From Adineta ricciae (lineage: Eukaryota > Rotifera > Eurotatoria > Adinetida > Adinetidae): a stretch of DNA of 64,000 nucleotides. Position numbers and translations under genes: made by a program. Under the pieces are notes generated by a model. That model was not told the DNA's origin. It did no database searches and saw nothing but the letters and a program-made list of their open reading frames with translations. The stretch covers positions 186,001-250,000 of the forward strand of contig CAJNOJ010000017.1 in assembly GCA_905250025.1 (NCBI GenBank), written 5' to 3'. Of this stretch, positions 44,120 to 56,827 are shown piece after piece (position 1 is the first letter of the stretch; each line of letters begins with the position of its first letter).

Positions 44120-46726
44120 TTAACCAAAGTTTGATGCGGATTCACCAAATTCACTTTGTTGAAATTCATCTCCACTAGGGAGATTTTCTTCACCGAATGG
44201 TTGACCGGGGTTTGAAACACTTCCAAAAACGCTGTTGCGTTGAACAGAAGCATTTCCGATGCTATGACGAGGACCAGAAGCATTTCCAATACTGTTACGT
44301 GGAGTAGCACCAGTTCTAATGCTATTTCGATGAACTGAAGCTTGCCCAATACTATTTCGTGGTCCTGATGCATTGGCAAAACTGTTTCGCGCTGCTGAAC
44401 CGTAGCCAACACTGGCTCGATGACTGCCATTTCCTTCTTGACTGGTTTGTGTTCGGCCACTGGGAGGTAAGAGACCAGATGTGGCCCATTGACGAAATTC
44501 TTCTCGGCTTATAACACCATCATGATTAGCATCGGCTTGATTAAAGATTGCTCTTGCAACATCAAAGCGTCGAGCACCTGAGCCATGCGCACTACCGCTA
44601 ACACTAACTCGGGCTCCGTATCCAGTACTATTTCTAGCACTACCACTATAACTTGCTCGGGGAGCACCACTAACACTAACTCTCTGTTCGCCCGAAACGC
44701 TACCTCTGGGAGTACCGCTGAAACTGGCTCTATTTTCTCCACTGAAACTAGCTCGAGGTCCTCCACTCACACTGGCACGAGGTCCTCCACTTACACTGAC
44801 TCGAGGTTCTCCGCCATAACTCGCTACTTGCTCTTCACTAACACCAGTTTGTTGTTCACCATTGAAGCCGGTTTGTTCTTCCCCGCTAAAGCTAGCACGT
44901 GGTCCACCGCTAAAGCTTGCGCGTGGTTCACCACTGAAACTGGCTCGTGGTTCGCCGCTAATACTGGTTCGTTGCTGGCCACTGAAACTAGCACGCGGTT
45001 CGCCACTAATACTGGTTCGTTGTTGTCCGCTGAAACTGGCACGAGGACCTCCACTAACGCTGGTTCGGGGTTCTCCAGCGTAACTAGCTACTTGTTCTTC
45101 ATTAAAACCATATTGTTGTTCACCGCTAATACTGGCTCGTGGTTCGCCACTGAAACTGGTTCGCTGTTGTCCACTGAAACTAGTTCGGGGAGCTGCACTA
45201 AAACTAGTTCGTTGTTGTCCGCTGAAGCTACCACGAGGAGCTCCGCTAACACTGGTTCGCGGTTCTCCACCATAGGTAGCTGTTTGTTCGCCACTGAAAC
45301 TAGCCCGTGGTTCGCCGCTAAAACTGGCACGTGGTTCGCCGCTAACACTGGCGCGTGGTTCCCCGCTGAAACTAGCTCTTGGCTCACCACTGAAGCTGGC
45401 TCTGTTTTCTCCTGTTACATTGCATCGGCTAGTGCCATAGACACTACCTTGTGGAGCACCACTAACGCTACCTCTAGTACTACCACTAAAACTTCCTCGA
45501 GGAGCACCACTAACGCTCGTTCGGGGAGCACCGCTTGAGCCATTGGTAACACTACCATTAGGGCCGCTACCAAATATACTGCCCGATGAATCGTCAGCAT
45601 TTAGATCAACAGATGATCGCATAGCGACATTGTATGCTTCGACTGCACCGTAATCAATATCTACAGGTGCTTCATTGGCAGCATTAGCATTGGTTTCGTC
45701 GAATACATTGGCACCAGCATCATTAAGAACAGATTGTTGAGTAGGAGTTTGAGTTCTTGATCTAAAGGAAAAGCAACCAAAATATTCCTTAAGAAACTTC
45801 GCTTATTTGACTAGTATTTACGGTATTTGGCCTCCTGGTGTTGGAATTCTAGGTCTGAAAAGAACAAGGCAATCATATTAAAAACTTGAATGACTGAAGA
45901 CACGAAATTATTACGGTAATTGTCCTGATAAACTTTGTGTGCGTGATCTAAAAATGAGAAATATATTCGGGAATGATTACGATGAAAGTTTCACACGAAA
46001 TTACCCTGCGCGTCCTGTTGACAACATCGACCGTGATCTTGAGTAAAGAAATATATGTTCATGAGACTTAGAAGGATTCAATAGGAAAAACAAGACCTAC
46101 CGCCGATGTTGTGATCCATCAGGATAAACAATACCAGGTTCTGCCCAGTGTCGAAATTCTTCTCGAGTAATTAAACCATCATGATCGCTATCAGCTTGAT
46201 AAAAGATAGCTTTGGCAACATCGAAATAAGGTTTACGCGATGAAGTGCTGCCACGCTTTGGTCCATAACCACCAACTGTTGATTGTGTGCTGGCACCTAT
46301 GGAAAGATAGTCCTATGAATTACTTTCTCTTTCAACAAATTATATACCATGATTGCTAAGTTGCTGTTGAACTTCTGGCTGTTGAGAGACACTTGTAATT
46401 GCTGTAACTGGCGAATCACTTGTGATACCACTCTTTCTTGAGGTAACACTAATTGCATCATATGGTATACCAGCACCAGCTACTGATCCTTGGTTTTGGG
46501 TTGGGGTCTGAAATCCTTCGAGAGCATTTTCAGTATAACCATTACCTCCATTTGTATTCATGATTGAACCTTGTCGATTACTACGTTGACTCTTTTGACT
46601 TCGATGACTACGCTCACTGCGTAAAGTTTGTCTATCTTCTGATGTTATACTAGCACCACGAAGACGTGTTGTGTTTTCTCCAAGTTCCGATGCTGGAGGA
46701 GAGCCGACGACATTAGATGATGCCAT
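44120..46726 (-). CDS. EF-hand protein with octapeptide repeats and 33-nt microexons
   Basis: Starts MASSNVVGSPPASELGENTT (46726). The first exon is Ser/Arg-rich. The next exon carries an EF-hand (ADSDHDGLITREEFRHWAEP). Three microexons follow at 46005-46037, 45915-45947 and 45822-45854, each exactly 33 nt and in the same phase, encoding 11-residue Ser/Arg/Pro cassettes (for example SRTQSLSGQLP). The last long exon encodes about 40 octapeptide-like units of consensus SFSGEPRA (about 44650-45540), then a second EF-hand (ADANHDGVISREEFRQWATS) and a Ser/Asn/Arg tail. Both EF loops have canonical Ca2+ ligands (D-x-D/N-x-D-G-x-I...E). Stop TAA 44120-44122. No known family was recognised outside the EF-hands. 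The R-x-S in most repeats fits basophilic-kinase sites. Confidence 0.85.
44650..45540. repeat. 24-nt coding tandem repeat array (octapeptide)
   Basis: Imperfect 24-base units on the minus strand encode SFSGEPRA-like octapeptides with variants GAPRTSVS, GQQRTSFS and GGPRASVS. Higher-order copies are visible: EEQVASYAGEPRTSVSGGPR near 45080 and EEQVASYGGEPRVSVSGGPR near 44800. Because of codon bias the opposite strand is also open for over 300 codons. Confidence 0.9.
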
Positions 46727-47826
46727 GAATGTTTGTTACAATTATTTAAAACTGCAAATTCGTCCTTGTCGTATTAGCTCAAGGCTGAGACCAAGTGTCA
46801 ATGCTATCAACAATCTATTGTGAACGGGAGAGAGAATGTAAAAGGAAGAGAAATGAGAAAGCAACTGAAGTTTATAGTTACTGCGGATCGATCAAGCGTA
46901 GCAAACAATAAGGACGAAACTAGAGAAAATGCAGAGAAACGTTCGACACTACATAGGTGTGTTTATCAATCAATATACGCATATATATTCCAAATTAAAT
47001 ACAAATTTCCGTCACCTGTTTCGATAACGACACAGCAATTCAAAAGTCATCTTCAAAACATCAGTTATCTTTGTTTCATTTACTAAATTGATTTGACACC
47101 GTATAATAGTTGAAAACACTATGTTCACGTTCATAAACAGAAAAATATCTACTGTCGATCGATAGATGGCACGAACGTCTATTTTTAATTATTATTGCAT
47201 CGACTGAATTGTTGCGTAGTCTCTATGATGATACGCGCAACTCTCCCTGTTGGTTGAGATACATATACACATACGATTATATATCCTGTTCTATGCTTTT
47301 TGTCTATTTCCAGCTTTCACCAATCTCCGTCCACAATGACTCGGAGGTATATACTCATACAAGTCGCTTGCTGAGTAATACACGAGTGCATATTATGTGC
47401 AGTAACAGAACACTGGAGCACCACTCTCTCCTTTTTTTTATGGTTGTTGTTAAATGAATGCGCATGTCGTTTTCTGTTCTTTTTTATCATCTTCCACAAG
47501 ACTATAACAACAACAATAGCAGCAGCAGCAGCAGCACAAGCTGCTACCCTATCACAGATTGTTGACACAAAAACAATGACGTGTTTCTCTTAGATTATCT
47601 CATTCCTGAAATTGTTCTTATGCTAATAGGGCGACAGATAGTCATTTATTTCGTGCAATCTACTTTTTCGACTTTCAATCTAGTATAGACTATTTGTTAA
47701 GCGAGGTCGAGTTGTTTTTGATTTTCTTATTTCATAACTCATACATGTTTGTTAATGATTTTGTTTTTGATTACCATTACAATTATTTCAACTTTCAGAT
47801 TGCTATCAATTGATCGTATAACAAAA
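46727..47826. other. Spacer between divergent EF-hand-repeat and CD164-like genes
   Basis: 1.1 kb of AT-rich sequence with a short (CAG/AGC)n run near 47517-47535. No coding exon is supported. Confidence 0.5.
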
Positions 47827-48732
47827 ATGAAAAGACAATTCGCATTAAGCAGTCTATTTGCCATCATTTTCTTAGGTAAAAGCAAACAGGTTTCTAATAA
47901 CTGTAGAAATTAATATATTTGGACATTATATACCATGTTAGAGTTCGAACAAGCATGCGCTAGTTTCCAATTGATTGTTATCACATTTGTTCCACTTAAC
48001 TAACCACATGCTTCTATTTTTTCTGTAGTCATAGTCTCACACGGTCAGGATTTGCCTGGCGCCAACATTGACTTAGGCGATTATGATGATTCTACTCCTG
48101 TTGTTAAGACAACCGTTCCAGTAAAACTCAACGATGATACTAATAATAGTACGAGTGCCACTACTGAAAGTACCGCAGCACCATCATCAATAAGTAAAAG
48201 ATGCTAAAGGCTTTTTTTCGCATTTAATTAAATCAATCATTTATCGAGTTAATTGCTTGATTATTTTTTCTTTGTTGTTATGTATTTTTCATGCGTCTCT
48301 TTATACCTATGTTCATTTAGCTTCGGCCACAACAACAACAGTCGATGTGACCAACAGTACGGCAACGACAACATTGTCAAGCACAACAGCAACAGAGAGT
48401 CAAACAACAAATTCAACAGTAGCTTCATCGTCGTCTTCGACGGCAACCACGACTGCTACTGCAACCGCAACTACTGTCACTACTGCAACAACAACTACAA
48501 CTAGTACTGAAACTACAACTACTACACAAGCGCCAACAACGGCAACCCCAGGTTTGTGTATTAATCTATACTTGATTTTGCCAAGACAACTCACATATCT
48601 TTAGGTCGAAAATTTGATGGTCTTTCGTTTATGGGCGGAATGATTCTTGTCGTCGGTCTTGGTGCATTGATTTACCTCGTTGTTCGTTATTTACGGCGCA
48701 ATAATCGTTTACCATATTCGAATTTACGCTAA
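47827..48732 (+). CDS. CD164-like sialomucin, type I membrane protein
   Basis: Exon 1 (MKRQFALSSLFAIIFL) plus the start of exon 2 (VIVSHGQ) form a signal peptide. The ectodomain is almost entirely Thr/Ser/Ala (exons at about 48030-48193 and 48320-48551), a mucin-like O-glycosylation stalk with a few N-x-S/T sites. The last exon reads RKFDGLSFMGGMILVVGLGA, a TM helix, then a short basic tail ending LPYSNLR. The phrase FD.LSF.GG.ILV.G just before the helix and the Y-x-x-L endosomal/lysosomal sorting signal at the C terminus match CD164/endolyn. It is probably a lysosomal/endosomal or surface sialomucin. Stop TAA 48730-48732. Confidence 0.78.
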
Positions 48733-51483
48733 ATATCATTTCATACACCATCAACATTATAACTCGATGACAACTCGTTATAGTCTCCGTTAGAAATGAA
48801 ATGAATGAATTTCTATTTGGTTCATTTGTGCGTATCTGTTTCTTTTTCTGTTGATGTGCTTATCATTTTCTCTTGTCTTTACTCATTTATATATATTTTT
48901 TTCTTTCTTTCTACAAAAAACCATACGTCAGCTTTTTTTTTTGTTGTGAACTTATTTGACTTTGCTTTCTTGTTGATTATTTTTCTGTTATTCAAGAGAC
49001 AAAAAAACAAGCAGCTATTCCTTCGAAATTGCATATAGAAAATATGTACGCCTGGAACTGATGATAATTATCTATGACTTTTTTTTCCTACGTTACTGTA
49101 CAGTTACAACGGTAAATGAGAAAACAACAAAAAATATTTTTATGTATATGTTTTCGATAGCTATGCCTTCTAACATCCTTGTTTCGCCTTTTCCACCTAT
49201 CTTTCTATTAGTCATACTGATATTTTGCATATCGACAATTGTCGTCGTTATACGGAAAGAAGAACGACGAAGAAAAAAAGTTTCTTTCATTTACTCATGT
49301 GCGAACGGTACAAAATGATGTGGCGAATGTAATAAATAAGTATACGTTCAGTTCGAATAAATTTGCTTTTTCTCTTGTCATCGTCTCAAGTAAAAACACG
49401 CCACGTCACATGACCGACGTGTTTGCATTAATAAAATAGTTTTGAATACCTAGGTAGAAAAATATTAGTAAATATCATGCATATGAAAGGTTTGATCTCA
49501 GCTTGAATTCGCGTCTTTGACAGTTTACACAGTCCGTCCTTGATTGAAGCTGTTCACATGCTGACAAACTGAATATAACGAGGCGAAAAATGAAGCTAAT
49601 TTATTGAAAATCGTTGATCAAGCCTATAATGATTAGATTGTATCCATCGGAGAGAAAAAAGTCCATTTCAAATATGTGTTAACTGATTGAGGAGATACAC
49701 ACACACACAAGTTGATTCAAATTAAATAATGTTACGTGTCAAGAAAAACACAAGGAAAGAATATCGTCTCGTCCCTTAAGACAGGGTTCATTTGTGTATT
49801 ACAGCTCATTTATCTTGCATCTTGTTCATTGTCTCGAGTCGTTTTGTATGACGAGAAGTGTTTCGATTGATATTTGAAATCGATGTTTCTCGTACCCGCA
49901 TGGAACTGCACGTACAAACAAGTCTATTAATTATTGTCGTTTGTTTTTTTTTCGTTCATTTCTTTGACACACTTGACAAACAACTCAAGTGTAGGTATCC
50001 TATTCAATATCAGAAGAAAGCTGATGAGGACACAACATAATTTGTCGTTGGTGAGATTGTTCTCTTCTTTTTTCATCTTGACAATTCATGTCAAATGCGT
50101 GTACTCTCTCGATTAAGTACAATGAATGCACAACACACTTCTCGATGAGTTTGATCTCTGCTGGAATTCGTGTCACTGTCGATATGCGCATCATTCGTTC
50201 ATTGAAGGTGTCCGCATGCCGTCACATGTCGGCCTGATGAGCATGCATATACAGAAAAAGAACGAAACTCAACTATTTTATCATCAGATTGTATATTCCG
50301 AAAGTGTTCATGAGGAACATTCGCTCGATGAGAATTAAATATTGTCTAGTGTCAAATGAAGAATAGTAACGTCCCAAAGGACTATCTAAACATGGATATG
50401 TTGTTCATTTGCCCACCACGCTTCATTATCTCGACATATTAGATGTTAATGAAACGAATGTTTCTCTATTAAAACGAAATTATGGTTCTGTGCTATTTTA
50501 TATCTCATTCATCTTGTATTGATTATGCAAACTAATCGAGATTTGTCGCATCATCTGATCGATACACATCCACCTGCGTGTGGACATTCCACATTGATCT
50601 GATTTTTCCTATTGTCAGATGATTATATTTGTAATCGTTAAACAAATAAAATTCTTTCTCTCTTCATTATTATTCGAAACGAGATGATCACAATCATCAT
50701 TTGTATTCGCTCATCTATGACATGTGTCGAACGTGTTGAATAGAATGAATAAAAAGTCATCGATTTCCCACTGTGCTCGAACACACGACAACATAGTTAA
50801 AGTCAAGAAACGGAAGAGGCAGAAACAAATGTTTGATGAGGATTCAATTGACTACGGTAGACCTTCACATCTGTGCATTTCAGCGAGACACTTGTCTGCT
50901 GCAAGGGCAACAGCCGTACGCACTAACAAGATCACGTTTTGTGAACATCATTGATCAACGAGAAAATCTCAATTAAATATAACGATTTGTAGACTACTGG
51001 TATAAATTTGAGTTCATTTTATTTCTGTTAAATAGAGACCACCCGACGAAAAAAAAGTGTCACATCAGTCTTCTGATCAGTTGTGTTCTACTATATTATC
51101 GAGCATGTGTGAGAGTAATCGGAGATTTCAATACATATTCTCATGTTTCGTTTAATGATTGTCAATTGAACATCAACGGCGTTTCTCATTGATTCATTGT
51201 TGAACGTGCAATGACAAAAGGAGGAGAAAGAGAGAAAGAGCAAAGAAAAATGTTGTTTAATTTCTGCCGTTCTTCTCGTTTATCGATATGATTGGACTGT
51301 TCAATCATCGGTTGAGAAAACGATTGGTTAATTCGACGGAGAGTGAAAGTGAATAGGAATTGACAAATACGGAGAAAAATATGTTGACAGATTGTGAACG
51401 GATTTCGATCTGACATTCCATTTTTCTCCTCTCTTCATTCACTCGTAAAAGAATCTCACGATACACAAACTCGCTTCGATAAC
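48733..51483. other. 2.75-kb upstream region of the Olig-like gene
   Basis: No coding exon was recognised. It contains an imperfect duplicated segment (49491-49565 and 50150-50235) and T-rich tracts. It probably holds the regulatory DNA and 5' UTR of the bHLH gene. Confidence 0.5.
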
Positions 51484-52224
51484 ATGGCATCAAGCAGTGA
51501 AGACGATCATGAACTGAACATTTGCGACGAAGAAGAAAATCAGATGAAAACTGAAGGTTCAACACGAATTTACGATCGTCATAACAAAGAAAATCAGCAA
51601 GACTTGCCATCAATCTTTCCATCATTAACTTATCCACTTCTCCTTCCATTTGCTCAACCGTCAATAAAAACAAACGGTTTATTCCTTCCAAGTTTGTTCC
51701 CCTATTCGTCACCAACGCCATCGACTACAGATATTCCATCATCGTCTTCATCAACGACGACAACAACAACAAATCGACGACGCCGTCGTACTTCATCATC
51801 ACCAACGAATGAAAATAGCACAACTGGTGACGAATTAACCGATCTACGTTTGAAAATCAACTCACGCGAACGTAAACGTATGCATGATCTCAATTCTGCT
51901 TTGGATAGTTTGCGTGAAGTCATTCCTTATGCGCGAAATCCATCGGTACGTAAACTATCCAAAATGGCAACATTATTACTAGCAAGAAACTACATTGTCA
52001 TGTTAACGAAATCACTTGATGAGATGAGACAACATGTTGCCAATTGCTATCAACATAAAGCTGATCAAGAGAAATTACCAGCAATGTGTCCGAAAGCGCA
52101 ACTGAATTTACCGTGTTTTTGTTCGATCTGTTTAACATCGAATATGAAAATCGAACAGGAACGTCAACAAGCATTTCCATCAATCATATCATTTGTTCCC
52201 AGCACATCGAATACGAAAACTTAA
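51484..52224 (+). CDS. Olig/BHLHE22-family bHLH transcription factor
   Basis: A single exon of 246 codons, starting [20 protein letters not shown]. The bHLH is [20 protein letters not shown], then [20 protein letters not shown] and [19 protein letters not shown]. The [12 protein letters not shown] basic region and [19 protein letters not shown] helix 2 are diagnostic of the Olig/Beta3 (BHLHE22/23) subgroup, which controls neural fates in other animals. The N-terminal half is Pro/Ser/Thr-rich with an RRRRR patch. The C terminus has a Cys-rich stretch ([16 protein letters not shown]). The lack of introns, unusual in this window, also holds for many Olig genes. Orthology within the subgroup is undecided. 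Confidence 0.9.
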   Translation: MASSSEDDHELNICDEEENQMKTEGSTRIYDRHNKENQQDLPSIFPSLTYPLLLPFAQPSIKTNGLFLPSLFPYSSPTPSTTDIPSSSSSTTTTTTNRRRRRTSSSPTNENSTTGDELTDLRLKINSRERKRMHDLNSALDSLREVIPYARNPSVRKLSKMATLLLARNYIVMLTKSLDEMRQHVANCYQHKADQEKLPAMCPKAQLNLPCFCSICLTSNMKIEQERQQAFPSIISFVPSTSNTKT

Positions 52225-52490
52225 TAGAATTGTTGTGTCTTTACTGTTTTATTGTTTCTTGTCATCTTTATTATCGATATATAGAAAAAAGAAAGGAAAA
52301 TACATCGTACTCATTTGACTAGCAACAGAAGTTAGAAAAGGGGAAAAAATAAGAATTGATTTTACAAGTTTATATGAATTGGAATACAAGAAAACACAAA
52401 GTATCATCTGTACAAGAGAATGAAAAGAAAGTAAATCTTCTTGGCTTTCTTCGTGAGTAAATAACAACATGTATCTGACAGAGAATCAAT

Positions 52491-55400
52491 TTACCAATTG
52501 AGAGGAGGAACAGTGAAACGTGAGATGACACGATTCTGATCGGCAAGATCCTTTTGTACTTTACGACGCATGTAAAATATTGTACAATCGCGACTAAAAA
52601 AAGAAATGTCCAACTATGAGAAATGATATCGATCTGAAATCTTACTTGGTGCACAGAACATCTTCTAATCTTGCACCTTGACATCGTTGGCATTCGGTCC
52701 ATAGACGAGTAAACTTTTCTTCTAATTCTTGCAACGATTCAATTTCTTTTTGATAATAATCGCCTTCTTTTTCTTTACAATACGAACAAAGCGCAGTGCC
52801 TAGATCGAACGAATATTCACATCGATGAAATGAAATGTCCATTGACATTTGACATACCTTGTTCTTGTAAGACAGTTTTACATCCGATACATTTGTCTTT
52901 TTTCGTGATGAAACCTGCCAAACCTCCTACTTTGGATGTCACTACTGTTTTCACCGATGTATGTTCTCCATCTAGAACGACCGCACGGATTTGATTATTG
53001 TTCAAAAGAACAAACAAAATTCACATACGTAAAAGTATTGATTCAGCTTTGGCATCGCCTAGAATAGGTTCGAATATACGCAATAATGGTTTCGATATTT
53101 GTTGTTCAAGATAATATTTTGTATCAATGGGAACGTTATTATCCAAAACATAGACTGGATCCTAGAATACAACTTTAGAAACAATCCGACGTTTCTTTCT
53201 AACTAACTTCTGCTCGTTCGTAAGCTGGTTGATTCTTTGTTCCTGGTATAATCACATATGGAACTCGATCGCCTAAATTTGGTGCACTACCAGGATCACG
53301 TTTGCGCATTTTATTCGCTAATTCGACATGTGGTTGTTTATTGGCATATTCGCCATCGGTTTTGGTTAATTCTTTACTGATAACCAATTGTGAAATATCA
53401 ATTCGATTACATAATAAATCTGAAATGACATTCTTAACGTATTCGACAGCACCATTTGGATCTCTATGATGACAGAAAAGGTTTTCAAATAAAGATAGAA
53501 ATGGTTGATGTGCAAACCTTTCGATTAATAGCTTTTCTAAGCATGTACTGATTAAACTTGCAACTAATTCACAATTGTCGCGTCGCACTGTCTCGATACC
53601 TTTGCAGTCCATTTTATCATGTTTGTCAGGTCGTGTAAAGAAAAGACCAGCATAACGTTTCTTATTGATCAATAAATATGGATAATAACATTTTTCGAAT
53701 TCCAGTTTGATTGGCGAAATGAAAGTAGCTGAGACAGTTGTAGCAGCTAGACGACCAAGTTTCATAGCTTCTTCCAAAGTTTTCACACCGAATTTAATCA
53801 TAACTGAATCAGTATCACCGTAAATAACTTTCGCGTCATGTTCATAACCTTTACTGATTGTGAATTCATTTTCAACCAAAGTTTTCGTCTTTTCAATCAT
53901 TTCGCGACCGATTGATGTGACTGATTGAGATATTTCCAGACATGGAAGTTTGCCGACTTGAGCGCCGGTGAAACCATAAACGGAATTGGCAGAGATTTTC
54001 AAAGCATTTTGACGTCCGTCGAGCACTTTCTTACGAAACTCGTCCGTTTCTTCTTTCATCATCTAGACAATAATCGATGGTACCAGTCCGAATGACACTA
54101 ATCAAGTGACACATACTTGTTTTGCACGTTTACGAGCACTGAGTAAATTTTCAAGAATTTCAGGTAATAAACCTCGACGAACAGACGATTTCACGAAACA
54201 GTTTCCACTTGGTGTCGTAATGTAATCATCTTCTGAAAGACTAAAATACAACAATACAATCTCACGAAACGATCACAACGTTTTTTTCCACAGACTTTTG
54301 TTTGATTCTTCCATCGGTGATCAAAGTCGAATAGCATAAGTTATGTGCTTGCATGATCGATGGATACAGTGATGAAAAATCTAACGTTGTAATTGGTGTG
54401 TCATAATAACCACGGATAGGTTCGATAACAGTGGCACCGGTAAAATCATCTCCGTTGTCATTGACTTTCATTGCCGGAATGAGTAGATTTTTTTCTTTAC
54501 ATTTGCGTAAGATTTGTGAAATGACTTTGATTTGTTGACCACGTTGAAGTAGATAATTCATTGGTACACCAGTGACACGGGCCATTTCCATATAATTGAT
54601 CAATGACATTAGTTTTTCTAATAAACGCAATGGTAAATATGCATCTTTGAGACAGTACACAGCAAGACGATGACGTGTTTGAGCGTTACCATTCTATGGT
54701 GAAAGCAAACATTGCTTTGCTTGAGCTTTGATTTCAATGTTTATATTTACTTGTAAATCAGATATAATCGAATGTTGCACATCTTCTTTTTGTTGTTGAA
54801 GAAAATGAAAACTAACAGCGTTCAATGTGTATGAGCGAAGTTTATATTCACGAAGAAGTACCTGAAAAGACAAATAGACATTGATTTCATAGTGATGACT
54901 CGAATTCCTTACTAATAAGAGATCGAATAGGATTCGTCCTTCTAAATTGATTTGCTTATTTTCCCGTCTTCCCAATTGTTTCGATTGCAAAACTGTTGTT
55001 CGCGCTGTTGTTTTAACATCCTGAGGAGAAGAAAAACTTTTGCTTATGCTGATCGGAAAACAATCCATACTTTTAAACGACCAAGATATGAAAACGTGCT
55101 GATATTCAAATGTTTAGCACGAGCAAGAAGATAAGCGAAATCAAAGTTCTGAATGTTATACCCCGTGATAATATCCGGATCGACTTCACGCAGAAAATCT
55201 GCCCATTTCTACATCAGAAAAATATTTCATTCGAATTGACATCAAAACTGATCTTATACTTCGAGGAGTTCATGCTCAGTTTTGCATTCGATTACTTCAA
55301 CACCTGCGATATTCGCACATGTACCCAAAGTGAATACAGTTTTGATAAATTCTTCTTTTTCGCCTTGACGGATAACCATACTAGCAATTTGAATTACTGG

Positions 55401-56759
55401 ATCATGCTCAGGTTCCGGAAAAATTCCTAAAAGCAAAATAGAAATGAAGCATATTCCAGTGTAACCTCCATCGCCTGTCAGACCTTTCCGTCCAGCACAT
55501 TCAATATCATAACTCATGATACGCAAAGGTGCAATACGTTGCCACTCGCCATCGGCTGGATATGAAATGATGTCATGTGCCCAAACATCCAATTCGATTT
55601 GGCACCTACCAACAGAGAAGTGAAGGAAAACTGATCCAATTACGAGTAAATGTGAGTTCTTACCGCGATTGTAATTTTAATTGTTGAGTAATTCCACGTG
55701 CGATTACTTGTCGTATGAAGTATTTTCCAGCAGGAATTTCAATCCAATTACAACCAACAATATTTAAATCAGCCATAAGACTAGAACGAAGTAGTAGATT
55801 GTTTATTGCATTTCTCAGAATGATTCCATACCGAATTTCAAAATCAATATTCGATTCGTATGTTTTGTAACCATCCAACTGATTTTTATTTCCTGTCCAT
55901 GAAAAGCCACCTTCAAGAATACGTCGTGATGTGGCGATAAGTCTTGATAACAATAGGCTTATTTTTAAAACTTGATTTTTTTTAGCGTCCGGATGAAAAC
56001 CATAGATGCTCGCTTTTTGCTCTATTTCAACGCTCAGTACCAAATCCGACGAGATGACATCTTTACCACGCATTTCACTACGAAGTGCGGCATGGAAATT
56101 TTGCTAGAAAGATAGCCGAAGAAATTAGATTTCCTGACGAAAGTTCGAAGTTTTGTTGTAAACAAACCTTGAAACGTTCGCAATCTGCTGCCGTAAACTT
56201 ATCGGATGGCAAGGACGCGTAGAAATACGGAACATAGCCATGTAAATGTGCCATCACTGAATAGCCTTCATCGGTAACACCGTAGAGGCGAATCACGGTA
56301 CTATGACCATGCGTGTGCGGTCGACTTTTATCGAGTGCATTTGGTGTGCCTTCGGTCTGTGTATAAGTATCTAAATCAACTTGTTGAAAGATAATTTTAT
56401 CTGTCGAAGCATTGATTGTTGGAATATCTGGCCGAGACCATTTGACATGCGTTGCTTCATACGCTGGGCCCTGACCTATTTCGACAGGATAAATATATCT
56501 GAAGTTGCTCTAGTGTTGTTTTTACCGAGTTCTACAGCGTTTTCTTTGTTTTCGTTATCAGCATCATCGAAGGTCGGATCATCCATGAAATCTTCTTCGT
56601 CATCTTCATTGGATCTACAATCATAGAACATTAGAACAGTCTCATTCGCTAAGCGGTCATCTACCGTTTCGGTCGTTTAGCTTGTGCTCCATTCGCTGGT
56701 ACTGGTGCTGAGTTTTGACCAGCAAATGTCTTTCGTTTGAAATTATTTGTTACACTCAT
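52491..56759 (-). CDS. POLD1: DNA polymerase delta catalytic subunit
   Basis: This is the lagging-strand replicative polymerase, family B. It starts [16 protein letters not shown] with a basic nuclear-localisation-like KRPKR. Exonuclease motifs: Exo [13 protein letters not shown] (about 55510), Exo II in [15 protein letters not shown] (about 55150). Polymerase motif A is [18 protein letters not shown] (about 54340), motif [16 protein letters not shown] (about 53980), motif C YGDTDSVM (about 53810). The C terminus has the CysA pair region (CIGCKTVL) and the CysB iron-sulphur motif (CSYC, then CQRCQG and the final Cys of the NRDC segment). It ends [11 protein letters not shown] 52491-52493. About 14 short introns were inferred. 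All catalytic motifs are present. The start lies 68 bases after the stop of the SWIM/RING gene on the same strand. Confidence 0.94.
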
Positions 56760-56827
56760 TACGAGAAAAAACTAATCAATTCATCAATCTAAAACAAAAT
56801 CGAAAAAATATCTGTGATTAGAAATGA

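Noticed and set aside
44585..45538. 317-codon plus-strand open frame rich in Thr/Ser
   Set aside because: It is the exact antisense of the octapeptide array. The minus-strand frame has EF-hands, introns and a sensible start, so the plus frame is a codon-bias shadow.
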